Part shown: piece after piece, positions 24,664 through 34,568 of the stretch
Layout of the letters: the number at the start of each line of letters is the position of its first letter
How positions within the stretch are numbered: position 1 is the stretch's first letter
Origin: Erythrobacteraceae bacterium
GTDB lineage: Bacteria; Pseudomonadota; Alphaproteobacteria; Sphingomonadales; Sphingomonadaceae
Length of the DNA stretch: 64,000 nucleotides
Assembly: GCA_947479055.1 (NCBI GenBank)
Contig: CANJYE010000008.1
Location: 1 to 64,000 of the forward strand
Reading direction: 5' to 3'
Made by a program: the position numbers and the translations under genes
The notes under the pieces: generated by a model
What the model saw: the letters and a program-made list of their open reading frames with translations, nothing else
What the model was told of the DNA's origin: nothing
The model's database searches: none

Positions 24664-27051
24664 GTGCTGAAGAAAGTTAGCTATTCCGCGCTCGCCATCG
24701 CGCTGCTCGCCACGACGCCCGCCTTTGCGCAGGGCACCGACGAGAACGGCGAAATCATCGTTACCGCGCGTAAGCGCGACGAAACTTCGCTGTCCGTTCC
24801 AGTCGTCGTGACCGCCGTCGGCTCTGTCGAACTGCAGCGCCGCGCGATCAACAACCTCGACGGCCTCGCCCGTCTCGTCCCGCAGCTGATGGTCGGCCCG
24901 CAGGGTGGCTCGGTCCAGGGCGGCAACATCTCGATCCGCGGCATCGCCGGTCCGGACAACAACCCGTTCGGTGACCAGGCCGTTTCGTTCAACATCGATG
25001 GCGTCGCCATCGGCAAGTCGACGATCCGTCGCATGACCGACGTCGACATCGAGCAGGTCGAAGTGCTGAAGGGCCCGCAGGCCCTGTTCTATGGCAAGAA
25101 CAGCCCGGGCGGCATCGTCACCATCCGCACCGCCGATCCGACCGACAGCTTCGAAGCCAAGCTTTCCGCCGGCTATGAATTCAAGGCCAAGGAAGTCCGC
25201 ACCGAAGGTTATGTCTCCGCCCCGATCGGCGAAGGCCTCGGCATCCGCGTCGCCGGTACCTACAGCGACATGTCCGGCTACGTCCACAACGACATCCCCT
25301 CCACCGCCAACATGGCTTCGACCAGCACCAACCGCATGCCCGACGCCACCAAGTGGGCCGGCCGCGTCACGCTGAAGTGGGAACCGAGCGATCGCTTCAG
25401 CGCCCGCTTCAAGTTCAACTACGCCAAGAGCAAGGACCGCAGCGGTCCCGCCGCGCTGACCCAGCACACCAGCTGCCCGTTCGGTACGCCGCAGTCCGGC
25501 TCGCTCGGCGATTGCGAAGCTGATGCCCACGGCATGACCCCCGGCAACGGCGAGATCATGGCCACCGTCAATCCGAAGCAGTTCAAGGATGGCAAGAACT
25601 TCCAGGACCAGAAGCAGATCCTGACCAGCCTCGAACTGAACTACGAGCTGAGCGACAACGTCAAGCTCACGGCCGTGACCGGCTATTACGACATCAAGCT
25701 GAACCAGGCTTCGAACTACGAGAACGACTACGCGATCGCCCTGCCCAGCAACAACTGGTACAGCGACAAGGAATTCTCGCAGGAACTGCGCATCTCTTCC
25801 AGCTATGACGGCCCGCTGAACTTCTCGGGCGGCCTGTATTATGCACAGACCTCGGCCGTGACCGGTTCGACCACCTATCTGTTCCCTTCGGAAGCGAGCG
25901 GCAGCGCGGTTCTGGCTCTCAACGGCCTGGGCTTCATTCCGCTCAACACCCCGTTCCAGATCAACAACTATGAAGTGAAGCAGAAGGGCAAGGCCTACTC
26001 AGCCTACCTGCAGCTGGCCTACAAGCCGATCGACCAGATCGAAATCGACGTCGGTGGCCGTTACTCGAACGAGCGCAAGAGCGTTCCCTACGTGCTTGAC
26101 GGTGGCGTCGGTGCCAATCCGTTCGGCTACAACCCGCTGACTTCGGCCGATCTGGTCACCACGATCAACCCGAAGAAGGGCAAGTGGAACGATTTCTCGC
26201 CGGAAATCACCGTGTCCTATCGTCCGACCAGCAAGCTGACGACCTTCGCGTCGTACAAGCACGGCTTCCTGTCCGGCGGCTTCAACTCCAGCTCGGTCGC
26301 CTTCCGCGCCGAGCCGAACATCAGCTACAACCAGCAGACCATCAAGGGCTTCGAAGGCGGCGTGAAGGCGCTGCTGGCTGAAAACGCCCTGCGTCTGAAC
26401 TTTGCTGCCTACAGCTACAAGATGGCCGGCCTGCAGCTGTCGAACTTCACCAATGCCACCTCGACCATCCGCAACGCGGGTTCGGCCAAGGTGCAGGGTG
26501 CCGAATTCGACTTCAACTACAAGACCCCGCTGGAAGGGTTCGTCATCAACGGTGCGGCTGCCTACAACAAGGCGAAGTACACCGAGAACCTTGGCGCTCC
26601 CTGCTACAATGGCCAGACCATTGCCATGGGTTGCGTCGGCGGCGTCCAGAACCTGGGCGGCACCGAACTGCCGCGCGCTCCGAAGTGGAACCTGTCGGCT
26701 GGCTTCAGCTATGACACGCTGGTTTCCGACAGCTTCAAGCTGGGCCTGTCGGGCAACGTGATCCACAGCTCGAGCTACCTCACGGACTCGACCTCGGATC
26801 CGCGCGGCCGCCAGAGCTCCTACACGCTGCTGGATGCCACGGTGCGCTTCGCCGATGCGAACGACACCTGGGAGCTGGCGCTGATCGGGCGTAACCTGAC
26901 CAACAAGTTCTACTACTTCGCCAGCGCCAACGTGCCCTTCACCGGCGGCGCTTCCGGCGGCGCGACCGGCATCCTTGGCGATCGCTTCGCCTCGGTTGCC
27001 CGTGGCCGCGAAATGATGATCCGCCTGAGCTACAAGTTCGGCAGCAAGTAA
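24664..27051 (+). CDS. TonB-dependent receptor
   Basis: A 795-aa outer-membrane receptor. The signal peptide ends ATTPAFA|QG at about residue 22, followed by a TonB-box-like EIIVTARKR, the plug domain (VEVLKGPQALFYGKNSPGG) and a 22-strand barrel ending in RLSYKFGSK. It should import a bulky or scarce substrate with TonB/ExbBD energy. It is a clear paralogue of the receptor at 34754, with matching plug motifs and the EVLKGPQALF core, and a more distant one of the receptor at 38010. The GTG start has an AGGGAGG site. A terminator follows 30 bp after the stop, so it is probably monocistronic. Confidence 0.93.
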   Translation: MLKKVSYSALAIALLATTPAFAQGTDENGEIIVTARKRDETSLSVPVVVTAVGSVELQRRAINNLDGLARLVPQLMVGPQGGSVQGGNISIRGIAGPDNNPFGDQAVSFNIDGVAIGKSTIRRMTDVDIEQVEVLKGPQALFYGKNSPGGIVTIRTADPTDSFEAKLSAGYEFKAKEVRTEGYVSAPIGEGLGIRVAGTYSDMSGYVHNDIPSTANMASTSTNRMPDATKWAGRVTLKWEPSDRFSARFKFNYAKSKDRSGPAALTQHTSCPFGTPQSGSLGDCEADAHGMTPGNGEIMATVNPKQFKDGKNFQDQKQILTSLELNYELSDNVKLTAVTGYYDIKLNQASNYENDYAIALPSNNWYSDKEFSQELRISSSYDGPLNFSGGLYYAQTSAVTGSTTYLFPSEASGSAVLALNGLGFIPLNTPFQINNYEVKQKGKAYSAYLQLAYKPIDQIEIDVGGRYSNERKSVPYVLDGGVGANPFGYNPLTSADLVTTINPKKGKWNDFSPEITVSYRPTSKLTTFASYKHGFLSGGFNSSSVAFRAEPNISYNQQTIKGFEGGVKALLAENALRLNFAAYSYKMAGLQLSNFTNATSTIRNAGSAKVQGAEFDFNYKTPLEGFVINGAAAYNKAKYTENLGAPCYNGQTIAMGCVGGVQNLGGTELPRAPKWNLSAGFSYDTLVSDSFKLGLSGNVIHSSSYLTDSTSDPRGRQSSYTLLDATVRFADANDTWELALIGRNLTNKFYYFASANVPFTGGASGGATGILGDRFASVARGREMMIRLSYKFGSK

Positions 27052-27081
27052 GCTTCCGCGCCACTCAGGCCACAAGACAGA

Positions 27082-27117
27082 AAAAGGCCGGCATCGCTCA
27101 CGCGGTGCCGGCCTTTT
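27082..27117 (+). terminator. Factor-independent terminator after the first TonB receptor
   Basis: The arms AAAAGGCCGGCA (27082-27093) and TGCCGGCCTTTT (27106-27117) pair over 12 bp with a 12-nt loop and a T-rich tail. The A-rich left flank makes it potentially bidirectional, serving the convergent kinase-like gene as well. Confidence 0.85.
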
Positions 27118-27156
27118 CCTTTTGGTGCGGCGCTTTCAGTCAAGCGCACCTTGGCA

Positions 27157-28311
27157 TTACTTGAACGCGGCGAGCGCGTCGTAATCGTCCATCCACGCAT
27201 AGAAGCGCTTGAGGAATTCCACGGTGATATCGCGCGGCTGCATGTCGGGCATGGACGGCGCGGGAACCAGCGTGATGGTCCAGAAGGCCAGTGCGGTCAT
27301 CGACTGCTGGCGCAGGTTCTTCCACACGTCCTCGAGGCTCGGCATGGCAACTCCGCGCGCCTTCATCTCCTCGACGTAGAGCTTGACGAGGTCTTCCATC
27401 CACGCGCGGCGGTTGTCGATCGTCATGGCCGTGGTCAGCGCATACATCAGGTCGCGCGACCAGTGGCCCTTGGTGCAGCACTGCCAGTCGGACAGGCCCA
27501 TGCGCTGCCCTTCATTGGTGATGTACCAGTTTTTGAAATGCACGTCGTTGTGGGTGTATGTGTGCGGCAGTTCGTGGTGACGCGCGGCCGACGCCATCGT
27601 CAGAGGCCAGATTTCCTCGCGGTGCTTGAGCATGCCCGACGGAATGATGCCCAGTTCCGCGGATTCGTCCCAGGCCTTCATGCAGCTCGGGCCGAACATG
27701 GGCGTCACATCCATCATGTCCTTCCACCACTCGGCCCAGCTGCGCAGCTTGAGGTCCTTGAGGATCGGGTGCTCGTACATCGTGCCATGCAACCCGGCGA
27801 GCGTGCGGACCTGACCTTCGGCCATTTCCTTGGTCACTTCGATGGAGTGGTGGCCGAAAGTGACCTTGTTCACCATGTCGGGCATGACGATCAGCGAGCG
27901 GAAGGTTTCCGGATCGAACTTGGCATAGATGCCGGTGAAGCTCTCGATGTCGAGCAGCGGGCGGATGTGGTTGTAGAAGATCGCCTCGCCTTCGGCTGCG
28001 CCCGAGGCGGCCAGCGTGATGCGGTTGGCGAGGTTTTCCGACATCTTGCAGAACACGGTCGGCGGCAGGCCGCCAGCCTTGCCCGCATCGTTCCAATCCA
28101 TGAAAATGCGGCGGCGGTTGGATGAGCCATCGTCGCGCTCATCCAGGCTATGGCCAACAACCCTGGCACCCGCCACGCCGCCGCCCAGCGCATCGGTCAG
28201 CCATTCGTCAGTGATCGAATCATAGGTCGGCGGCACCACGGAGGCGCTGTAGACCTTGCTTTCCTTGTCATCGGCTTCGAACGCTTGGGTGATTTCTTCA
28301 ATTTCGGCCAT
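27157..28311 (-). CDS. Phosphotransferase (EcKinase/CHK-like)
   Basis: A 384-aa kinase-fold protein with THNDVHFKNWY (catalytic loop, Asp and Asn present) and GLSDWQ (metal-binding Asp). This variant, HNDxxxxN plus DWQ, is that of the ecdysteroid-kinase/choline-kinase-like group, members of which phosphorylate steroid or other small-molecule hydroxyls. It is the third such protein in the window. It is followed downstream by the terminator of the first receptor and preceded by the aldehyde dehydrogenase in the same direction, 32 bp away, so the two may be co-transcribed. The ATG start is well placed. Confidence 0.82.
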   Translation of the reverse strand: MAEIEEITQAFEADDKESKVYSASVVPPTYDSITDEWLTDALGGGVAGARVVGHSLDERDDGSSNRRRIFMDWNDAGKAGGLPPTVFCKMSENLANRITLAASGAAEGEAIFYNHIRPLLDIESFTGIYAKFDPETFRSLIVMPDMVNKVTFGHHSIEVTKEMAEGQVRTLAGLHGTMYEHPILKDLKLRSWAEWWKDMMDVTPMFGPSCMKAWDESAELGIIPSGMLKHREEIWPLTMASAARHHELPHTYTHNDVHFKNWYITNEGQRMGLSDWQCCTKGHWSRDLMYALTTAMTIDNRRAWMEDLVKLYVEEMKARGVAMPSLEDVWKNLRQQSMTALAFWTITLVPAPSMPDMQPRDITVEFLKRFYAWMDDYDALAAFK

Positions 28312-28343
28312 CGAGGGCTCCTTCCTGGGGTGATCGGTGTGGT

Positions 28344-29834
28344 TCAGCGCTTCAGATGGCTGGGCATGCCACTGAGCAGGATTGTCTTGGCTTCGAGGTA
28401 GGGCAGCAGCCCTTCCTTGCCGCCCTCGCGCCCAATGCCGGATTGCTTGAAACCGCCAAAGGCGATGTTGAACAGATCGGGCGCGGGCAAGGCGTTCTGG
28501 CAGATCGTGCCGGTACGCATGCGGCGCGCGGCGCGATAGGCGCGGTCGGGATCGTCGGTGAACACCGCGCCGGACAGGCCGAACATGCTGTCATTGGCGA
28601 TGTCGAGCGCGTGATCCTCGTCATCGGCGGGGATGACGCTGACGACGGGTCCGAAGATTTCCTCGCGGGCGATGGTCGACTGGTTGTCGACCCTGGCGAA
28701 GACGGTCGGCTCGATGAAGAAACCGCGGTTGATCGAAGCGGGACGACCGCCCCCGGTCGCCAGTTGCGCGCCTTCGGCAAGACCGCTGGCGATATAGTGC
28801 TCCACCCGGTCACGCTGACGCGCCATGGCGAGCGGCCCCATGTCGACCCCTTCGGCCGCGAGCGGATCGCCGGTGCGGATCTTCCTGAACTCGCTCGCCA
28901 GCGCATCGACGAGGTCATCGTGGCGCTTGCGGGGAACAACGATGCGGGTGAGCGCAGCGCAGACCTGCCCGGTCATGAAGGCAGCGTTCTGCGCCATGTT
29001 GGCGGCAACGAGGCCCAGATCGACATCGTCCATCACCACGGCGGCGGACTTGCCGCCCAGCTCCAGCGTGCAGCGCGCAATCCGCTCGCCGCAGATGGAA
29101 GCGATCCGCTTGCCCGCAGCGGTCGATCCGGTGAACGACACCTTGTCGACATCGGGATGACGCACCAGCAGTTCGGACACTTCGCGATCCGCCATCAGCA
29201 CGTTGATCACGCCCCTGGGCAGGCCGATCCGTTCGGCGATCTCGGCAATGTGGAAGCACGCGCTCGGCGCTTCGGGGGAGGCCTTGAGCACCACGGTGCA
29301 GCCCGCCAGCAGCGCCGGAGCAACCTTCAGCGCGGCCAGCATCGGCGGCCCGTTCCACGGCACGATCGCCGCGACCACACCCACCGGCTCGCGCACCAGA
29401 ATGCCCGCAGGCACGGCGGCGACCGGGTGGATTTCCTCCCACTCGAAGCTGTCGGCAAGGTTGCCGTAGAAGCTGTAGAAGCTCGACACCATGCCCATCA
29501 GGTGCTCGGAATAGGATGTCAGGATGCCCATCTCCAGCGACCAGGCCCGGCCCATCGGCCCGGCATGGGCGATGATCTCCTCGGCGAAGCGATGGAGATA
29601 GGCTCCGCGTTCCTGCGGGCTCATCCGCGGCCAGGGACCCTTGTCGAACGCCCGGCGGGCGGCGGCAACCGCACGGTTGACGTCGGCTTCCTCGGCTTCG
29701 GCCACGGAAACAAGCAGTTCCTCGGTCGAAGGTGTGATCACGTCGATGGTCGAGCGACCCGAAGGTGCAACCCATTCGCCGTCGATGAACAGCTTGTCGG
29801 GATGGGCAAATGGCAGATTCGCCATGTCGTTCAT
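28344..29834 (-). CDS. Aldehyde dehydrogenase family protein
   Basis: A 496-aa NAD(P)-dependent aldehyde dehydrogenase. The catalytic Cys is at about residue 291 (GQVCAAL), the general-base Glu at about 258 (LELGGK), and FTGSTAAGK binds the cofactor. The proofreading-type end GGFKQSGIGREGG is intact. It should oxidise an aldehyde to an acid after the alcohol and BVMO steps, with NAD+ more usual than NADP+. The ATG at 29834 follows an AGGA site about 10 bp away. An internal ATG at 29825 lacks one. It lies between the BVMO-like and kinase-like genes on the same strand. Confidence 0.92.
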   Translation of the reverse strand: MNDMANLPFAHPDKLFIDGEWVAPSGRSTIDVITPSTEELLVSVAEAEEADVNRAVAAARRAFDKGPWPRMSPQERGAYLHRFAEEIIAHAGPMGRAWSLEMGILTSYSEHLMGMVSSFYSFYGNLADSFEWEEIHPVAAVPAGILVREPVGVVAAIVPWNGPPMLAALKVAPALLAGCTVVLKASPEAPSACFHIAEIAERIGLPRGVINVLMADREVSELLVRHPDVDKVSFTGSTAAGKRIASICGERIARCTLELGGKSAAVVMDDVDLGLVAANMAQNAAFMTGQVCAALTRIVVPRKRHDDLVDALASEFRKIRTGDPLAAEGVDMGPLAMARQRDRVEHYIASGLAEGAQLATGGGRPASINRGFFIEPTVFARVDNQSTIAREEIFGPVVSVIPADDEDHALDIANDSMFGLSGAVFTDDPDRAYRAARRMRTGTICQNALPAPDLFNIAFGGFKQSGIGREGGKEGLLPYLEAKTILLSGMPSHLKR

Positions 29835-29987
29835 GATTTCAGGGTCCTCTCGTGCCGTCCTGCCCAAAGCGATCCGGCGGCCAGTTTGCTGTCTACACAG
29901 CCTTACGGAATCATGCAGCCGCAAATAGCGCGGCTGGCGGGATTCGCCAGCCCTTTAGCGCAGGCTTTCTGGACTCTCGGCGTGGTT

Positions 29988-31946
29988 TCAGCGCAACTCG
30001 TAATCCGCCAGGTCGGGTGCCCTGACCCAACTGTAATAATCCTTCGGCAGCCACGGCATGCTGATGGTCAGCCGACCATGATCGTTCTGCATGTAGGAAT
30101 GCTGGCCGGGGTGGCTGAAGATCGTCTCGCGGTCGCCCTCGTCCACCCGCGCGTTGTAGGCTTCGCAGACCTCGCGCTTCACTTCCATCGCCTTGCTGCC
30201 GCTCTCGATCATGGCCACGATCGAGCGCAGCGCATAGCGCGACCAGACTTCGAGCCATTTGATGATCCCGCCGGCCCGCGCCTGGGCGTTGGGGCCATAG
30301 ATCATGAACAGGTTGGGGAAATCCGGCGTGGTCATGCCCAGATAGGCGCGCGCGCCATCCTTTGCCCAGGCTTCCTCGAAGGTCTTGCCGCCCACGCCCT
30401 TGTAGGCGACCGGCCAGAGGAAGCGCTGCACGTCGAACCCGGCGCAGAGCAGCAGCACGTCGAATTCCCGCTCGGTCCCGTCGGGCGAAACCACGCCCCT
30501 TGGGGTGATCTCGCTGATCGGGCCGAACACGATATCGACATTGTCGCGGTTGAGCGCTTCGAGGAAATCATTGTCCACCACCGGCCGCTTGGTGAAAGGC
30601 GGGAAGTCGGGGATCATGTGGCCGACCTTGTAGGGATCGCCCCGCAGCTTCCCGGTCATGTAGTCGATATTGTATTCGCGCACCGTGTCGTTGCGCTGGC
30701 TGACCAGCCCGCCCTGCGCCTGCCATTCGCGGTCATAGTTCTGCAGCCCGGTCGGATCGCCGTTGTTCACCGAGTTGATCCAGAAACTGTACCAGCCCCA
30801 GTAATGCGGCACATGGTCGAACAGCCACTGCATCTCGGGCGTGATGGCGTTCTTGTAGCCTTCGATCGGATTGATCCACTGAGGGGAGCGCTGGTAGATC
30901 GTCAGGTGAGCGGCCTGTTCGGCCACGGCGGCGGACAATTGCACCCCGGTCGAACCCGTGCCGATCTGGCCGATCCGGCGGCCTGCCAGCGGCACCGAAT
31001 GATCCCACTGGGTGGTGTGGAACATGTCGCCGGCAAAGCTCTCGATCCCCTTGATGTCGGGAAATTTCGGCGCGTTGAAGATGCCCGCCGCGCTGACGAT
31101 GGCATTGGCGTCGAGCGTCTGTTTCGTGCCGTCGGGCCGGGCCAGCGTGCAGTGCCAGACCCCGGCATCCTCGTCCCACACCGCTTCGTCCAGCAGGGTT
31201 TCGAGCCGGATGTTGCGATGAAGGTTGAACTTCGTCGCAACATGTTCTGCATATTCGCGCAGTTCCGCCCCGGTCGCATAGTAATGCTTCCACGGGTAGT
31301 GCTTCATGAAGGTGTACTGGTAATTGTGGCTGGCGATATCGACCCGCGCTTCGGGATACTGGTTGACCCACCAGGTACCTCCGACCCCGGCGTTGCGATC
31401 TACGATGGTCCACGGCAGTCCCAGCCGGTCGAGCTGGATCGCGGTTGAAAGCCCGGCCAGCCCGGCCCCCACCACCAGCACATGGCAGGCGGCCTTCACT
31501 TCGGTCTGCGGCTCCCTGTTCCATTCCACCCCGAGCGGAAATTCCTCGTCCAGCAAATCGCCCCGGCTCATGTCATAGGCGAAGATGTCTTCCTCCGGGC
31601 CGAACGGCTGGTCGAGCATCATCGCCATCAGGGCGGGCAATTCGCCCTCGGCGGGATAAGGCGGCGGTGCGCGCTTTCCGGCGGACAGTTCTTTCAGCCA
31701 ATCCAGCGCCTTCGACCGGACAATGGCGCCATCCTCGTCCGACAGCAGGCCGATCTGGAACGCGCCGCCCCAGAACGGGGCCTTGAGCACTTCCATCGCC
31801 TTGAGCGCAGGATCGCCGGTCGCCTGGAACAGCGCATTGCGCAGCACCAGCGGAGAAGCCTGCTCAAGCGCTGCCTTTACCTCGGACTCGCTGCTGCCGA
31901 AGATCGCTTCTTCCCGTTCGCCGGCCAGCGCCGTTGCATCGCCCAT
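29988..31946 (-). CDS. Flavin-containing Baeyer-Villiger-type monooxygenase
   Basis: A 652-aa class B flavoprotein monooxygenase. FAD binds at GAGLAGL (about residue 157) and NADPH at GTGSTGVQ (about 329). The BVMO fingerprint FAGDMFHTTQWD (about 304-315) fits F-x-G-x3-H-x3-W-[PD]. About 150 extra residues precede the FAD motif, as in the longer steroid/cyclododecanone-type BVMOs. It should convert a ketone to an ester or lactone with O2 and NADPH. A hydrolase (20573) and dehydrogenases for the products lie nearby. The substrate cannot be read from sequence. Confidence 0.88.
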   Translation of the reverse strand: MGDATALAGEREEAIFGSSESEVKAALEQASPLVLRNALFQATGDPALKAMEVLKAPFWGGAFQIGLLSDEDGAIVRSKALDWLKELSAGKRAPPPYPAEGELPALMAMMLDQPFGPEEDIFAYDMSRGDLLDEEFPLGVEWNREPQTEVKAACHVLVVGAGLAGLSTAIQLDRLGLPWTIVDRNAGVGGTWWVNQYPEARVDIASHNYQYTFMKHYPWKHYYATGAELREYAEHVATKFNLHRNIRLETLLDEAVWDEDAGVWHCTLARPDGTKQTLDANAIVSAAGIFNAPKFPDIKGIESFAGDMFHTTQWDHSVPLAGRRIGQIGTGSTGVQLSAAVAEQAAHLTIYQRSPQWINPIEGYKNAITPEMQWLFDHVPHYWGWYSFWINSVNNGDPTGLQNYDREWQAQGGLVSQRNDTVREYNIDYMTGKLRGDPYKVGHMIPDFPPFTKRPVVDNDFLEALNRDNVDIVFGPISEITPRGVVSPDGTEREFDVLLLCAGFDVQRFLWPVAYKGVGGKTFEEAWAKDGARAYLGMTTPDFPNLFMIYGPNAQARAGGIIKWLEVWSRYALRSIVAMIESGSKAMEVKREVCEAYNARVDEGDRETIFSHPGQHSYMQNDHGRLTISMPWLPKDYYSWVRAPDLADYELR

Positions 31947-32216
31947 TATCCAGTTCCTTACTCGCCGGGCCGTTTGTCGGCACCCATTGCTCTCCCGGTG
32001 CCGTCGGCATCGCCTTCAGCCCTGATTCGGTCGTCGATTGTGGGGCAAGGCCGCTTTGGGAGGAAGTCCGCAAGAGCAATATTAATTGCCGTCTGCCGCA
32101 TCCGAGGACACCAATTGCACAAGCTGTGCTTGACGGTGCCCGGCCGTCCCGGCACTCAGCGCGCCAATATGACGAATCCCGTGGACGAGCGCGGGGCACC
32201 CGAGGGGACGGCACAA

Positions 32217-34553
32217 GTGAAGAGCAACATCGGCATTTTCGAGCGGATCATCGCGCTCCTGATCGGCCTTCTCGGCCTCGCCATGGCGGCGGGCGGAGTG
32301 CAGCTCGCGCTGCTCGGCGGCTCGGTCTATTACGGGGTTGCAGGCGTGGCGATGGCAATCAGTGCCGTCCAGATCTGGCGCGGGCGCGGCTCGGGCTATG
32401 CGCTCTACACGCTGGTCTGCGTCGGAACGATCGTCTGGGCGCTGTCCGAAAGCGGTCTAAATGGCTGGGCGTTGCTGCCCCGCCTCAATCTCGTGCTTGG
32501 GCTAGGCCTCGCGCTTATGGTGGTGCGCGCGGTCCGCGGCAACAGCACCGGATTGCGCAAGGCGACGGCGACGATCGTCGGTCTCCTGCTGGTCACCTTC
32601 GTCGGCTCGCTCTGGGCCGCGCGCGGACCTGCCTCCAGCAATGCCACGGCCACTCCGCTCGCCGGCATGGCATCCACCGACTGGATCGACATCGGCGGTG
32701 GCGACGGCAACAAACGGTTCTCCCGCCTCAACCAGATCACCCCCGCGAATGTCTCCGGCCTCAAGGTTGCCTGGACCGCGCATCTCGCCAAGGACGGCCA
32801 GCTTGGCGGGGTGCTCGAAGCCACCCCGATCAAGATCGGCGACACGGTCTACATGTGCGACATGGCCAACCGCGTCCACGCGCTCGACGCGGATACCGGC
32901 AAGCGCCGCTGGATCTTCTCGCCCCCGGGCATGCAGGCCGGCAGCCGCGCGGCGGTGTGCCGGGGCGTAACCTATTATCGCGTTCCCGGAATGGATGCGA
33001 AGGAACATTGCGCCCAGCGGATCATCCAGACCGCAAGCTTCGCCAAGCTGTTCGCCTTCGATGCGATTGACGGCACGCCCTGCACCGATTTCGGCAAGGA
33101 TGGCGCGGTCGATGCCATGGTCGGGCTGAGCCCGGCCCCCGAAGGCTATTACAATCTCAATTCCCCGGCCATCCTCGTGCGCGGCAAGCTCGTCATCGGC
33201 GGCTCGCCGCTCGACGGCCAGGGCACGGGCGAACCGTCCGGCGTGATCCGCGCCTATGACGCGAAGACCGGGGCATTTGCCTGGGCCTGGGACATGGGCC
33301 GCCCGGACGATCACGGCATGCCGCCGGAAGGCCAGTATTTCACGCCGGGAACACCCAATTCCTGGCCGCCGCTAGCCGCTGACGAGAAGAACGGGCTGGT
33401 CTTCCTTCCCACCGGCAATGCCACGCCCGACTATGTCATGTCGCATCGTACGGCCGCGATGAACAAATATGCCAGCTCCACCATCGCGATCGACGCCGAA
33501 ACGGGCAAGCTGGTCTGGGCGTTCCAGACCACCCATCTCGACCAGTGGGACTATGACGTCGCGTCTCCGCCCACGCTGATCGATTTCCCGATGCCCGACG
33601 GCACCACCCGCCCGGCCGTGGTCCAGGGCACCAAGCGCGGCCAGACCTTCGTGCTCGACCGGCTGACCGGCAAGCCGCTGGTTCCGGTGACCGAACGCAA
33701 GGTGCCGACCGATGGCGTGCCGACCGAGACCTTTTCCCCGACCCAGCCCTATTCGGGCCTGCCTTCGATGTTCGGCGAGCAGCTGAGCGAAGCCAAGATG
33801 TGGGGCATGACCCCGCTCGACCAGCTGTGGTGCCGGATCAAGTTCAGGCAGGCCCGCTATGACGGCGAATTCACCCCGATCATGGCGGACCGTTCCTCGA
33901 TCATCTATCCCAGCTATATCGGCGGATCGAACTGGCAGGGCGTCGGCTATGATCCGGTGCGCCAGCTGCTGGCGGTCAACGTCAACCATTTCCCGATGTA
34001 CAACCGCCTGATCGCGCGCAAGGACGCCGACCGGATGGGCGTCGCCCCCTACAAGCCCGGCGTGAACGAGCTGGACGTCGTCAACTGGGCGCAGATGGGC
34101 ACGCCCTGGGCGATGGAAAACAAGAAGTTCATGGGCCCGCTCGGCACGCCCTGCAACGAACCGCCGTTCGGCACGCTGGCGGTGATCGACCTCAGGACCG
34201 GCAAGTTCGCCTGGCGCGAACCGCTGGGCAAGGCGCGTGACATCGGGCCGTTCGGCCTCGCCACGCATCTGCCCTACACCATCGGCACGCCGCAGCTCGG
34301 TGGCGTGCTGATGACCGGCACCGGCCTGATGTTCATCGGCGGTACGCAGGAGAAGACCTTCCGTGCGCTCGATACCAAGACCGGGCGGATCCTGTGGGAA
34401 GACCGCCTCCCGACCGGGGCCCATGCCAATCCGATGACCTATTATTCGGACCGGACCGGGCGCCAGTTCGTCGTGGTGGCAGCCAGCGGCCATTACCAGT
34501 TCGCCAATGGCCATTCCGACCTGCTGATCGCCTACGCCCTGCCCCGGAAATAA
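32217..34553 (+). CDS. Membrane-bound PQQ-dependent dehydrogenase, glucose/quinate/shikimate family
   Basis: A 778-aa quinoprotein. The first about 125 residues hold four to five transmembrane helices (the ubiquinone-coupling anchor), followed by a periplasmic eight-bladed PQQ propeller. Family landmarks include WIDIGGGDGNKRFS, LEATPIKIGDTVYMC, the C-terminal PCNEPPFGTLAVIDLRTG and a closing GGTQEKTF. It oxidises a polyol, sugar or cyclic alcohol in the periplasm and reduces ubiquinone. The GTG at 32217 has a GAGGGGA site. ATG 32169, 16 codons earlier and without such a site, is the alternative. It is divergent from the BVMO-like gene. Confidence 0.87.
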   Translation: MKSNIGIFERIIALLIGLLGLAMAAGGVQLALLGGSVYYGVAGVAMAISAVQIWRGRGSGYALYTLVCVGTIVWALSESGLNGWALLPRLNLVLGLGLALMVVRAVRGNSTGLRKATATIVGLLLVTFVGSLWAARGPASSNATATPLAGMASTDWIDIGGGDGNKRFSRLNQITPANVSGLKVAWTAHLAKDGQLGGVLEATPIKIGDTVYMCDMANRVHALDADTGKRRWIFSPPGMQAGSRAAVCRGVTYYRVPGMDAKEHCAQRIIQTASFAKLFAFDAIDGTPCTDFGKDGAVDAMVGLSPAPEGYYNLNSPAILVRGKLVIGGSPLDGQGTGEPSGVIRAYDAKTGAFAWAWDMGRPDDHGMPPEGQYFTPGTPNSWPPLAADEKNGLVFLPTGNATPDYVMSHRTAAMNKYASSTIAIDAETGKLVWAFQTTHLDQWDYDVASPPTLIDFPMPDGTTRPAVVQGTKRGQTFVLDRLTGKPLVPVTERKVPTDGVPTETFSPTQPYSGLPSMFGEQLSEAKMWGMTPLDQLWCRIKFRQARYDGEFTPIMADRSSIIYPSYIGGSNWQGVGYDPVRQLLAVNVNHFPMYNRLIARKDADRMGVAPYKPGVNELDVVNWAQMGTPWAMENKKFMGPLGTPCNEPPFGTLAVIDLRTGKFAWREPLGKARDIGPFGLATHLPYTIGTPQLGGVLMTGTGLMFIGGTQEKTFRALDTKTGRILWEDRLPTGAHANPMTYYSDRTGRQFVVVAASGHYQFANGHSDLLIAYALPRK

Positions 34554-34568
34554 CCGGGACGGGGTGAT

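Noticed and set aside
28356-31448. A 1030-codon open frame on the plus strand opposite the aldehyde dehydrogenase and monooxygenase genes
   Set aside because: It is antisense to two clear enzyme genes, is rich in His, Arg and Asp as expected from reversed high-GC codons, and has no recognised motif or ribosome-binding site.
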